The notes beneath the pieces were generated by a model. That model was given only the letters and a program-made list of their open reading frames with translations, was not told the DNA's origin and searched no databases. The position numbers were made by a program, and so were the translations under genes. Of a stretch of 64,000 nt of DNA, positions 1 to 8,939 are shown in pieces. This stretch comes from Bacteroidota bacterium. GTDB lineage: Bacteria > Bacteroidota > Bacteroidia > Chitinophagales > Saprospiraceae. Numbering within the stretch: position 1 is the stretch's first letter; every line of letters begins with the position of its first letter. The DNA is taken from the NCBI GenBank assembly GCA_029557915.1, contig JAKQHS010000041.1:25928-89927 (forward strand), written 5' to 3'.

Positions 1-1146
1 TGGAAATGCACTCAGTCCCAGCTCCCTGAGCATGGAAACCAGGCAAAGGTTAATATCGGCTACATTGCCTTTCCGCTGTTCAAACGATTTGCGGATATTT
101 CCGGTGGTATAAATACCGTGGTCCCCATTCCATCGCATCCGCTGTTGTATCAGCTGATGGGCGGCATTTATCTTATCGTTGGGTTGAGAAAAATTAGCCT
201 GGATCTCGGCCACTTCGTCTTTAAAATACCCAGTTTTACTGAGTTGCAAGCCAAATTGCTGGTCTTCCAGTAATAGTTTATTCAGGGCAGCCCAGGATTT
301 GGTATATTCTTTATAATCAATTCCAAATTTGGTGGAAGCCAGTTCAAACTCCACCCTGGTCCGGTAGTTTTCCTTATTGTGAATATAGGGTTCTGAGGGA
401 AATGCGGGAACGTTCCGGATCAGATAACCGTTTAGGATTTCAAAAAAATCATATCCTGGTTTTTTTCGCTCTTCACGCGATACATTTACCTTCAGGTATC
501 CCCAGAAATAAGGATTATACTGCAATTGCTCCGGGATGGCCGTGAGGTACTCGCTTTCCAGCACTGGGATGTCGTGCTGGAAAACCCAACCCTGGAAATT
601 AAAGAGGAAATCCGATTCGATTTTGTATAGGACTTCGATAATACTTCCTTCCCGGATGTTGGGCATGGTAAATTTTACCTGGTTTTGATGCTCCCCTGTT
701 TTTTCCTTGAATATGGATGACTTTTCGAGTTTGGTTTCGACCAGCTCTCCATTTTCTAGGTTGTAGGTGATCCCCTTGAGTTCAACGAGTTTTTCCTCTG
801 ATTTGGGGTCTTTGTAATACAAGGGGATGGATATATCCGCCTGATCAAAGGCGGATTTATCCTGGATACGGATCCTGAAATGACGTTCGAAAACCACTTT
901 AAACACTTCCGGGGTAATGAGAAAGGTGGATTGGCCATGATCAAATAAATAATAAGCATGGGCCGCGCTGTCAATTGGACACACCTTGGGTATAAAATTG
1001 GATGCCGGCAATTTTCCAAAACGGAATGCAGGGATTTCTTTTTGCGCCAAGGCAGGGAATCCCGGAAGCAATGGCAGAATAACCCCAAAGATTGCCCACT
1101 TAATGGTGGGCAGACGAAGGTTTAAAATAACAAACAAATATTTCAT
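1..1146 (-). CDS. DUF3857 / transglutaminase-like protein, C-terminus beyond window
   Basis: An open frame runs without a stop from an ATG at 1144-1146 to the window edge, giving the first 382 residues. A Sec signal peptide (hydrophobic stretch ending FPALA, then QKEIPAF) starts the protein. The next about 250 residues fit DUF3857: VELKGITYNLENG, then FTMPNIREGSIIEVLYKIES and FQGWVFQHDIPVLESEY. The visible end (RKGNVADINLCLVSMLRELG) matches the stretch where the transglutaminase-like domain of these proteins begins. DUF3857 proteins are common exported proteins of Bacteroidota with no settled function. The catalytic part lies outside the window, so activity cannot be judged. Confidence 0.85.
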   Translation of the reverse strand, partial: MKYLFVILNLRLPTIKWAIFGVILPLLPGFPALAQKEIPAFRFGKLPASNFIPKVCPIDSAAHAYYLFDHGQSTFLITPEVFKVVFERHFRIRIQDKSAFDQADISIPLYYKDPKSEEKLVELKGITYNLENGELVETKLEKSSIFKEKTGEHQNQVKFTMPNIREGSIIEVLYKIESDFLFNFQGWVFQHDIPVLESEYLTAIPEQLQYNPYFWGYLKVNVSREERKKPGYDFFEILNGYLIRNVPAFPSEPYIHNKENYRTRVEFELASTKFGIDYKEYTKSWAALNKLLLEDQQFGLQLSKTGYFKDEVAEIQANFSQPNDKINAAHQLIQQRMRWNGDHGIYTTGNIRKSFEQRKGNVADINLCLVSMLRELGLSAFP

Positions 1147-1381
1147 AGTTATTCATTTTATGCAGGTTCTGCAAGCAAGGAGGGTGAGGAAGCAGAAGGG
1201 AAAGGGGTTCCTGGGTCCTATCGCTTGTATTCGATTACTAAAATAATTAATTTTCGAATACTCCTAAATCTCTAAAATAAAATTTTTTAATTTTACTTTT
1301 TCAACCGGGCTTACCGTATATCATGAAAAGGGTCGACGCACAGAGGAAAGAGGTTTTAAGATCAACCCAGGCGGTTTTAAA

Positions 1382-3565
1382 CTAAAACCGGAAACTCAGA
1401 TCCATAAACACCCTTCTTCCTTCCCGGCGGTAATCAAAAGGAGCCGCGTTGTTTTTGACCAGGTATTGTCCCTGGCCGGTGATGTTTTTTGCGGAAAGGC
1501 CGATTTCCACCGAGGGATTTAATTTATAGGCAACCTTGGCGTCCAGATTGACCCAGGAAGAAACGGCGGCCGGCCGGTACCCTTCAAAGGCTTCAAGGAT
1601 ATCGGAGGACCTTCTGGCCACTTCGCCCTGGAAATGCGTGCCGATCGCGGCGTAAAATTTCGGTATTGAATAGACCATGCCCAGGTTGGCCATATGCGCG
1701 GGCGCCCAGGTGAGTTTTTTCCTGCTGATGGCTACGGTCGAATCGGATATGGATTCATCCAGGCGTTTGCTGAATGAATAATTGAAAAAACCGGAAAGGC
1801 GGTTTCCGGTGAAATGAAGTTCCGCCTCCAGGCCCGCCGTTTTTAAACTGTAAATATTGGTGCTCAGGTTGGCATTGGCTACGCTGTAGGCGATTTGATT
1901 TTCAAAATGAAACAGGAAGCCGTTTAAACCGAACCTCAGGGATTCCGACCATTTCCAGTCCAGGCCCAGGTCAAAATTCGTCAGGATCTCAGGTTCCAGT
2001 TCCTTGATATTGGATGCCAGGGTAAAGGTATTGGCCCCGAACATCTCCGTTGGCGATGGGCTGCGCAAGCTCCTTCCCGCCATCGCTTTCAAGACCAGAT
2101 CGCCCGCATGAAAGGTCAGGCTGGCATGCGGAGCAAATAAATTAAAACTTTTGTGCCTGATCGGCCTTCCCGCGGATTGGATATCGGTATAATTAAAAAA
2201 CCGGTGTTCATACCGTCCTCCGAGGATGAGCTGGAGTTTATCGAACCACATCGGTGAAACATACCGGACAAAGGCCGCTGCATGGTGTACCGGTTTATCC
2301 AATATGTATTCCATCCACGGATTCAGCGTATACGTCCGGTTTGAAGAATCCGGCGCCGTGAACGTGTTCAGGTCCATATTGGCCGTATGAAACACATCAC
2401 CGCGATAATAAAACCGGTCGCCGTCCAAACCAAACAGGAACTTGCTTGAATCCAGGGAATAGGTTCCCTGGAAACGGATAAAAAAATCTTTTGCGCCGGT
2501 CTTCAGCGATTCGGATACTCCGTTGGGAAAATCAAGGCCATAGGCGGTGCTGCGGTCTGGAAAAAAACGCATGTTCCAGTGTACCCCATGATCCTGGTAC
2601 CTCGCCAGGGCCTCGTAGTTAAATCTCTTGCCTTCCCGGCCTGGTGAATATTTAAAGGCAAGTACCCTCCGGTATTCATTCATGGACTCGGGTTGGTCCG
2701 GCACGGAAAAGAGCCAGCCATGACCGGTCTGAAATTCCCAATGTTGCTCATGGTACTGTAGGGAAAGCCCTTTGTATTTTCCTTTGCCGTAAGCTTTGGC
2801 AAAAAAATAGCTGTTGTCCTGTTCATCCCTGATTTTAAATTTTTCCAGACCAGCATTCGTCCGGGTTCGCCCTGAAAGATCATAGGATTCGTATTCATTG
2901 CCCCCCGTATAAAAGCGGGTGAAGGAAGCTACGATGCCCGCCGATTTATTTTCGGTTCCGGTGAGGAAATCCGTGATGAGGGTTTTGTTTGAACCCGCCC
3001 GCAAGCGCACCCTGGCAATCCCATCGAGGTCGGTCGCTTCCAGGGTATTGGCTGCGACAGTACCGTTTATGGCATTTCCCCCGTATAGGGAGCCCCCGGG
3101 TCCCCGGCTGATTTCATAAGATTTGGTAAAAACCAGGGGGCTGTTTTCCCAGGTGTATGCGCTGCCATAGAGATTATCGTTAAAAGGGATACCATCCACC
3201 AGGGTGAGGATATGGTTCTTATTCCAACCCTCAAACACTCCCCGGAAGGAGACGGTCCTTCGGTCGTAATCCTGGGAGGGCGCAAATCCGGGCAGGCTGT
3301 ACAAAATCTCGTTGACGCTGAGCCATCCGTATTTCTGGGTCAGATCGTTGGACACTAAGGAAACCAGGGCCGGAGCTTCGGTTATTTTTTGCATACTCCC
3401 GGCGGGCGATAGCACCCAGATGGGTTCCGGTGATCCTGCTTCAGTGAGCGTGCTGGTGTCCGAAACCTGTCCAAAAGCTGATTGAAGGGCGGAAAGACTA
3501 AAAAACACACTGTAAAACAGGATGGTTTTATACTTTAAATATTTCGCCAGATGGTTACACATCAT
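1382..3565 (-). CDS. TonB-dependent outer-membrane receptor
   Basis: 727 residues. A signal peptide ends near SAFGQ. The plug domain spans about residues 45-170, with SVNEILYSLPGF, VSFRGVFEGWNKNHILTLVDGIPFND and SYEISRGPGGSLYGGNAINGTVA, which are standard TonB plug signatures. The rest is beta-barrel and ends in aromatic FMDLSFRF, as outer-membrane proteins do. It lacks the N-terminal carboxypeptidase-like domain of SusC-type receptors, so it is closer to siderophore, haem or cobalamin receptors. No substrate can be assigned, and I saw no cobalamin-riboswitch signature upstream. The DUF3857 gene follows 235 bp downstream on the same strand. Confidence 0.9.
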   Translation of the reverse strand: MMCNHLAKYLKYKTILFYSVFFSLSALQSAFGQVSDTSTLTEAGSPEPIWVLSPAGSMQKITEAPALVSLVSNDLTQKYGWLSVNEILYSLPGFAPSQDYDRRTVSFRGVFEGWNKNHILTLVDGIPFNDNLYGSAYTWENSPLVFTKSYEISRGPGGSLYGGNAINGTVAANTLEATDLDGIARVRLRAGSNKTLITDFLTGTENKSAGIVASFTRFYTGGNEYESYDLSGRTRTNAGLEKFKIRDEQDNSYFFAKAYGKGKYKGLSLQYHEQHWEFQTGHGWLFSVPDQPESMNEYRRVLAFKYSPGREGKRFNYEALARYQDHGVHWNMRFFPDRSTAYGLDFPNGVSESLKTGAKDFFIRFQGTYSLDSSKFLFGLDGDRFYYRGDVFHTANMDLNTFTAPDSSNRTYTLNPWMEYILDKPVHHAAAFVRYVSPMWFDKLQLILGGRYEHRFFNYTDIQSAGRPIRHKSFNLFAPHASLTFHAGDLVLKAMAGRSLRSPSPTEMFGANTFTLASNIKELEPEILTNFDLGLDWKWSESLRFGLNGFLFHFENQIAYSVANANLSTNIYSLKTAGLEAELHFTGNRLSGFFNYSFSKRLDESISDSTVAISRKKLTWAPAHMANLGMVYSIPKFYAAIGTHFQGEVARRSSDILEAFEGYRPAAVSSWVNLDAKVAYKLNPSVEIGLSAKNITGQGQYLVKNNAAPFDYRREGRRVFMDLSFRF

Positions 3566-3909
3566 TGGTCAACGATCATTGGTTTCCATGGTCACCTTAC
3601 CAATATAGATATTTTAAACTTGTTTTGTCAGTCAGGGTCTTTCAGCCTTCGGTATGTACCGGTCAAAGTTCAGTCACTTTGAGTGGATATAGCTCTTTAG
3701 TTTCTCCGCATACTGCGGTCTTATGCCTGAACTTTTTGAAAAATATTATTAAGGCCTGAATTGCGGGTTTTTAATAGGGATAACGCCTAATTTTACCGAA
3801 AATCCGTTAAACTATTAAACGAAACAGGCATGATCCGGCCCTCCATTCCGGGGCGTCCGCGACGGTGGCCCGTTTCAACCTTATACCTGATTCAAATCTG
3901 AGTTAAATC
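3566..3909. other. Intergenic region with no supported gene
   Basis: 344 bp between the divergent TonB receptor and sugar dehydrogenase genes; it must hold both promoters. The nonamer ATCATTGGT occurs twice close together next to the receptor start. A 64-codon plus-strand frame here shows no signal, domain or codon pattern that would support it. I recognised no riboswitch or operator. Confidence 0.5.
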
Positions 3910-5121
3910 ATGAATAAATCCAATTGTATGTTTTTGGTGGCTGTTTTCCTCATGGCCGTTTCCTGTGAGTCCACCGCCCAGCCCGGAAAAGCCAATGCAT
4001 CGGTGGAAACCCAAAATGCCAATACCAATTATAAACCTGCATTTATAGGCCAGACGCGGATCGGTGCGGTCACGACGAAAACTCCTTATGAGTTGAAACT
4101 CCTGACTTCATCCCTTCGAAGTCCCTGGGGGATCGTTTCCCTGCCCGATGGCCGGTTTATCATTACCGAGAAAAGCGGTACGATGCGCATTGTTTCCGCT
4201 TCCGGGGCCGTGGGGGATCCCCTCGACGGCATTCCTGCAGTAAACAGCCGGGGCCAGGGGGGCTTGTTGGGCCTTTGCATCGATCCTTCTTTTTCGAGCA
4301 ACCGAATGGTTTATTGGGCCTTTTCCGAACCCTTGCCCGAAGGGAATGTTACTTCAATCGCCCGGGGCATCTTGTCTTCGGATGAAAAAAGCCTGGAGCA
4401 GGTAGCGGTTATCTACCGAGCCACTCCCGCCTACGACGGAGCGCTGCACTATGGCGGCCGGGTGCTCTTTTCAAAGGAAGGCCACCTTTTTCTGACCACC
4501 GGTGAGCGCTCCGACCGGGCAACCCGCCCCCAGGCCCAGGACATCAATTCCGGATTGGGCAAGATCATCCGCCTCACCCGGGATGGCAAGCCGGCCCCCG
4601 GCAATCCCTTTGCCGGCAGGTCCGGTGCCCGGCCGGAACTGTATTCCTATGGCCACCGCAATGTGCAGGGCATTGCTTTTCATCCGGTGACCGGGGATTT
4701 GTGGGAAACCGAATTCGGGCCCCGGGGCGGGGATGAACTCAACCGGATCGTGGCCGGCAAAAACTACGGCTGGCCCGTCATCACTTACGGCATTGAATAC
4801 GGCGGGTCCAGGATCGGCGATGCCATACAACAAAAGGAAGGGCTCGAACAACCGGTTTATTACTGGGATCCCGTCATTTCACCCAGCGGGATCACGTTTT
4901 ATAATGGTGCGGAAATCAACGAGTGGAAAAACAATTTATTTATTGCTACGCTTAGCGGTGGTCATATCTGCCGGCTGGTCATTGAAAACAACAGGGTTAC
5001 CGGCGAAGAGAGGTTGTTTTCGGGCGAGCGTCAGCGTTTCCGGGACATTACCCAGGGCCGGGATGGGGCTTTGTATACCATCACAGATCAGGGAAGGTTG
5101 TATCGCATTGGCAAGAAATAA
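3910..5121 (+). CDS. PQQ-dependent sugar dehydrogenase (glucose/sorbosone type), lipoprotein
   Basis: 403 residues. A lipoprotein signal (lipobox MAVSC, Cys19) anchors it to a membrane facing the periplasm. From about residue 60 it follows the soluble glucose/sorbosone dehydrogenase six-bladed propeller: LRSPWGIVSLPDGRFIITEK, GGLLGLCIDPSF, ALHYGGRVLF with the likely catalytic His180, and SYGHRNVQGIAF with His249-Arg250, the usual PQQ-contacting region. Later blades carry WETEFGPRGGDELN and YWDPVISPSGITFY. These enzymes oxidise aldose sugars and pass electrons to the respiratory chain. The specific sugar is unknown. It probably forms its own transcript with the next gene 116 bp downstream. Confidence 0.88.
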   Translation: MNKSNCMFLVAVFLMAVSCESTAQPGKANASVETQNANTNYKPAFIGQTRIGAVTTKTPYELKLLTSSLRSPWGIVSLPDGRFIITEKSGTMRIVSASGAVGDPLDGIPAVNSRGQGGLLGLCIDPSFSSNRMVYWAFSEPLPEGNVTSIARGILSSDEKSLEQVAVIYRATPAYDGALHYGGRVLFSKEGHLFLTTGERSDRATRPQAQDINSGLGKIIRLTRDGKPAPGNPFAGRSGARPELYSYGHRNVQGIAFHPVTGDLWETEFGPRGGDELNRIVAGKNYGWPVITYGIEYGGSRIGDAIQQKEGLEQPVYYWDPVISPSGITFYNGAEINEWKNNLFIATLSGGHICRLVIENNRVTGEERLFSGERQRFRDITQGRDGALYTITDQGRLYRIGKK

Positions 5122-5237
5122 AAATTTTATGTCCCCTGTTCAGATCCAGGCCCGGATCGTCCTTCATCCCCTGCTAAAAAAGATCTTGCACGATTGGGCA
5201 GAATTGGAGTAAATTAATAACACAAATCCTATAAGCT

Positions 5238-6155
5238 ATGCAAAATAAAAGCCTGGGTTTAATAATGATGATGATTGGACTGAGCGCCCTCATATATACT
5301 GCCCGGGGCCAGGGGTGCAGCGATGCCGGATTTTGCACCCTGGGCAATTTTAAACCCAATGGTTTGGACAGCACGTCCGGTTTCAAAAATGAGCTTAAAC
5401 TCGGATTGAGTTTCGGACGGGCGGATCATTCCATTACCATCTTTGGCACCCATCTTGACTACCAGCGGATGTTGAATAAAAAACTGAGTTTCAGCGCCAG
5501 GCTCACCTCCCTGTCCCAAAGCGGCAATGGGATTTCCGCTTTCGGCTTTTCAGACCTTTTTCTGAGTGCGGACTATCCCGCCGGCACCATAGGAAAAATC
5601 ACCCTGGGATTCAAATTGCCATTGAATGACGCAAGTAAAATTAAAAAGAACCTGCCTTTGCCCATGGATTATCAGTCCAGCCTGGGTACCCTGGACCTCC
5701 TGCTTGGAATCAGCCGCGTATGGAATAAATTTCACCTGGCCTTGGCCCTCCAACAGCCCCTTGCCCAGAATCAAAACGAATTCGCCGCGGAAGATTATCC
5801 TGCCGGCTCGGCCTTAAAAAAGTTTCAAACCACTAACCGGTTCAGGCGGAGGGGAGACCTAATGGCCCGGGTTTCTTATTCCATTCCTTTAAACAACCAG
5901 TTTAAAATTACCCCGGGTTTGCTGCCGGTCATTCACCTGGGCAAAGACCAATACACAGACCGGGAGGGTTTGGAGCGGGCCATCGATGGTTCCCAGGGCC
6001 TGACTTTAAACGGCACCGTTCATTTTGATTATGAAATAAACAACAACCATTCCCTTCAATTGAACGCCGGGGTCCCCTTTATTGTAAGAAAAGAAAGGCC
6101 GGACGGATTGACCAGGAGTTTTATTGCCACTTTGGAGTACAGGCGGACATTTTAG
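5238..6155 (+). CDS. Predicted outer-membrane beta-barrel protein
   Basis: 305 residues with an N-terminal signal peptide ending in TARG, followed by QGCSDAGFC. The body is alternating amphipathic strands (KNELKLGLSFGRADHS, KLSFSARLTSLSQSG, GKITLGFKLPLND, NHSLQLNAGVPFIV), and the end TLEYRRTF resembles the closing strand of a barrel. The architecture is like the small transporter-type barrels often annotated as phenol-degradation MetA-like proteins. I do not recognise a precise family, so only outer-membrane localisation is inferred. Confidence 0.6.
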   Translation: MQNKSLGLIMMMIGLSALIYTARGQGCSDAGFCTLGNFKPNGLDSTSGFKNELKLGLSFGRADHSITIFGTHLDYQRMLNKKLSFSARLTSLSQSGNGISAFGFSDLFLSADYPAGTIGKITLGFKLPLNDASKIKKNLPLPMDYQSSLGTLDLLLGISRVWNKFHLALALQQPLAQNQNEFAAEDYPAGSALKKFQTTNRFRRRGDLMARVSYSIPLNNQFKITPGLLPVIHLGKDQYTDREGLERAIDGSQGLTLNGTVHFDYEINNNHSLQLNAGVPFIVRKERPDGLTRSFIATLEYRRTF

Positions 6156-6176
6156 AACTTGGTTAATCCTCGAAGG

Positions 6177-6198
6177 TTTGGACGAAGCTTGGCTTCGG
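6177..6198 (+). repeat. 22-nt hairpin repeat, copy 1
   Basis: Identical over 22 nt to 7285-7306 and in the same orientation. It contains the perfect hairpin CGAAGC-TTG-GCTTCG. The two copies bracket the esterase gene at 6256-7221. Possible small REP-like element; I saw no further copy in the window. Confidence 0.7.
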
Positions 6199-6255
6199 AC
6201 TGGAAAAATTGCTCTTACCAGGAATTTAGACTGCAAACAGGCATTTCCCCTGTGC

Positions 6256-7221
6256 TTACAAGCTGAATTGTTTCATCCAGCTCCAATTGAGTTCGGCTGC
6301 TTCCAATGGATGGTTGTCTCCGTTTGGATAGGCGTGTTTCAAGCCCTTGATCAATATATACTGAAATTCGTGTGTTTCGGTCGTCAATAGCGGCTTATAC
6401 GTGGCAATACTTGCTTTGGTGGTGTCGCCGCTGATTGTAAAATTTGGATTGAGCGCAAAATTACGGACGTGATCCGTGGCGATGATATTGAACCTGCCGT
6501 CTTTAAAGGTCAATCCCGGGGTGCTGATCAGGTAAGAGAACTGATTCATCGGGATGGCCGGGCCTGTATTGCCGGGGCCGTAGTCTTCATTGCCCACCTG
6601 GTAAAGCACCGGCAGTTTTCTTTTTGGCGTATAGATGGTGTCCAGATAAAACGTTCCGGCGCTTAGTACAACGGCAGCCAGTTTATCACTCAGTTCGATG
6701 GAACATTTTGCGGCCATCTGGCCTCCATTGGAAAAACCGGCTAGGTAGATCCGTTTGGCGTCTATCTTATATTTTGAGGACAATTCATCGATAATGGTGC
6801 GCAGAAACTTAATATCATCCTTAGGGGCCTGCCCGCTGCAAAAAGTCCATTCTGCATCGGGCGCGGTATTCCATTTGGTGGTCTTGTTAGTTTCACCCTG
6901 GGTATGAATGCAATATCTCCCGGAGGATGGAAATACGGTGATCACATTTTGCGATTCCCCCACTTCCTTCCAGCCCGATCTGTCGTAAAATTCTTCTCCA
7001 TCCCCGCTGGTACCGTGCAGCATAAATACCATGGGGACCGCCTGTTTGCCCGTATAGGCTTTGGGAACATGTACAAAATACTCACGGTCATCCCCATCTA
7101 TTTTGGTGGTCAGCCGGATCTTTCCATAAATAATCTTTTCCGTATCTCCGCCGGATTGGTCTTTTTCGCAGGCATTCAGGATAAATGCAAAAATTACAAG
7201 GATTGGTAAATGGGCTTTCAT
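6256..7221 (-). CDS. CE1/PHB-depolymerase-like esterase lipoprotein
   Basis: 321 residues with a lipobox ending FILNAC (Cys18). The fold is an alpha/beta hydrolase of the polyhydroxybutyrate-depolymerase/feruloyl-esterase group (CE1, LpqC-like). The oxyanion strand is VPMVFMLHGTSGDGEEFYD, the nucleophile elbow GFSNGG (Ser164), the probable acid Asp213 in GNEDYG, and the probable His296 in GLKHAYP. The paired cysteines in GRYC and WTFCSG may form a disulfide. Such enzymes cleave ester side chains from plant polysaccharides or polyesters. It sits next to sugar-oxidising and glycosidase genes on the other strand, which suits a polysaccharide role. The substrate is not determinable. Confidence 0.85.
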   Translation of the reverse strand: MKAHLPILVIFAFILNACEKDQSGGDTEKIIYGKIRLTTKIDGDDREYFVHVPKAYTGKQAVPMVFMLHGTSGDGEEFYDRSGWKEVGESQNVITVFPSSGRYCIHTQGETNKTTKWNTAPDAEWTFCSGQAPKDDIKFLRTIIDELSSKYKIDAKRIYLAGFSNGGQMAAKCSIELSDKLAAVVLSAGTFYLDTIYTPKRKLPVLYQVGNEDYGPGNTGPAIPMNQFSYLISTPGLTFKDGRFNIIATDHVRNFALNPNFTISGDTTKASIATYKPLLTTETHEFQYILIKGLKHAYPNGDNHPLEAAELNWSWMKQFSL

Positions 7222-7284
7222 GGCCCAAAAATGGTTTCTGTTTAAATTGAATTTTTCACCCTTAGGGGTAATTTTTATCTCTCA

Positions 7285-7306
7285 TTTGGACGAAGCTTGG
7301 CTTCGG
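7285..7306 (+). repeat. 22-nt hairpin repeat, copy 2
   Basis: Exact copy of 6177-6198, with stem CGAAGC/GCTTCG and loop TTG. It lies between the esterase start and the DUF4038 gene. Confidence 0.7.
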
Positions 7307-7372
7307 CTCAGTATAAGGTCATTTTTGAATTTTAATTTTCATAGATATTTTCACAGATTAAACAAAAAAGTT

Positions 7373-8799
7373 ATGATCAAGGCTTTGGCGGCTTCTATAC
7401 TTTTTAGCACTGTTTTTCACTGTGTATATGCGCAGGCCGCTTTTCCTCTCCGCATCAGCGATGACCATAGGCATCTCGTAGACCGGAAAAACAAACCCTT
7501 CCCGATCCTTGGCCGCACCGCCTGGTGCATTCTTTCCCAACCTGAAAAAGCCTACCGGAAATTTGTCGAAAACACCCTGGCGCACGGTCACAACGCCTTT
7601 AGATCGCGGTGATCATCCACTGGCCGACGGGAAATCATGCGCCTTTCAACGGAGAGGGCGAACTGCCTTTTCTGAAAAGGCTCAACGGCTCGGATTGGGA
7701 CGGTAAACTTGAATACAATATTTTAGTCCAGGAAGCGCCCGACTTTACCACACCCAATGAAAAATACTGGCTTTTTGTCGACCGGTTTCTTGCCTACTGT
7801 GAGAGGAAGGGGCTGCTGGTCTTTATGTTTCCGGCTTACCTGGGATACAACGGAGAAGAGCAGGGCTGGATGAAAGAACTGGTCGCCAACGGCAAAGAAA
7901 AAACCAAGGCCTATGGCGCCTGGATCGCAAACCGCTACAAGGGGAGAAAAAACATAGTTTGGATGCTGCTGGGCGACATGGGAAAGTTTAATGACGAACA
8001 ACAAATGGCCGAACAGGCCCTTATCGACGGACTGAAAAGTGTGAAAGACCAACAGTCCACCCAATACACCGCCGAATCACACAGCGGGGAAAACGCGGCC
8101 GACAATATTGCCTTCGGCCATGAGATGACCCTCAACGGTGTTTATACCTGGGAATTGAAAGTTCCGGTCCCTTACCTGGGTCGGAAGGCTTATGCGCACG
8201 ATCCCCCCATGCCGGCCTTCCTGCTTGAAGAACCTTACGATGAAGAAGGACCCGATGGAAACAATTACAATCCGAACGCCACCCAGCCCGTGCGCCGTTT
8301 TCAATGGTGGGGCTGGCTGAGCACCATCGGAGGATATATTTCAGGCAATGGATATGTCTGGCCCTTTATTGACCCGCTATGGCAGCAGCACCTGAATACC
8401 CGGGGCGCCCGAGACATGGCCAGGCTCAACCGGTTTATTAAGTCGGTGGAATGGTGGAAACTGGTACCCGCGGGGTTAAACGGAATGAAAAATTTCATTC
8501 AGGATCCGGAAAATATAGATACCTCCGCTTCTTATATAGCTGCCGCGGCAGCCAGGGACGGAACCTTTCTTGTAGCCTATTTTCCTCCTGCACACCCGGG
8601 AGAAGTCAGCGTGGATTTGCAGGTCCTGAGTAAACCGGGCTTCGCATACTGGTTTGATCCTACCGTCGGCCGGTACCTCCCGGTGCAAACGTCGGCTTTT
8701 AGCAATACCGGCATCAGTAGGTTTGTTCCGCCCGGGAAAAATCAGGCTGGAGAAACGGATTGGGCGCTTGTGGTATCAGTGGGCAGGATAAACAAGTAG
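7373..8799 (+). pseudogene. DUF4038 (apiosidase-like, GH140-type) glycoside hydrolase, single frameshift
   Basis: Two frames together make one protein. The first, from ATG 7373, gives a signal peptide (FHCVYAQ) and the DUF4038 start (HRHLVDRKNKPFPILGRTAWCI) and stops at 7612 after GHNAFRSR. The second carries on immediately in another frame (AVIIHWPTGNHAPFNGEGEL) to 8799. One missing base near 7600-7606 would join them without overlap. Family landmarks in the second part are NIVWMLLGDMGKF, AFLLEEPYDEEG and RRFQWWGWLSTIGGYISGNGYVWPF, followed by a C-terminal beta domain (VDLQVLSKPGFAYWFDPTVGRY). The family removes sugars such as apiose from pectin side chains. All other features are intact, so this is either a recent mutation or a sequence error. 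Confidence 0.82.
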
Positions 8800-8939
8800 G
8801 TGCGCGTGATTCTTTTCACTGTTTTATTAATGTTTGCCATCATGGGACATGGCGCTTTCTCGTTTGCCCGTCGATTCAAGATTTATACCATAGTCTCTTA
8901 TCTTTGATCAGGTTTTACTCAACCTCAAAATCCGATTTT

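Noticed and set aside
3565..3759. 64-codon plus-strand ORF beside the TonB receptor
   Set aside because: No domain, signal or codon support, and it occupies the divergent promoter region.
8760..8939. Longer start for the ThuA fusion protein
   Set aside because: The extension overlaps the preceding gene, has no family similarity and places the signal peptide inside the protein; ATG 8940 gives a normal signal peptide.
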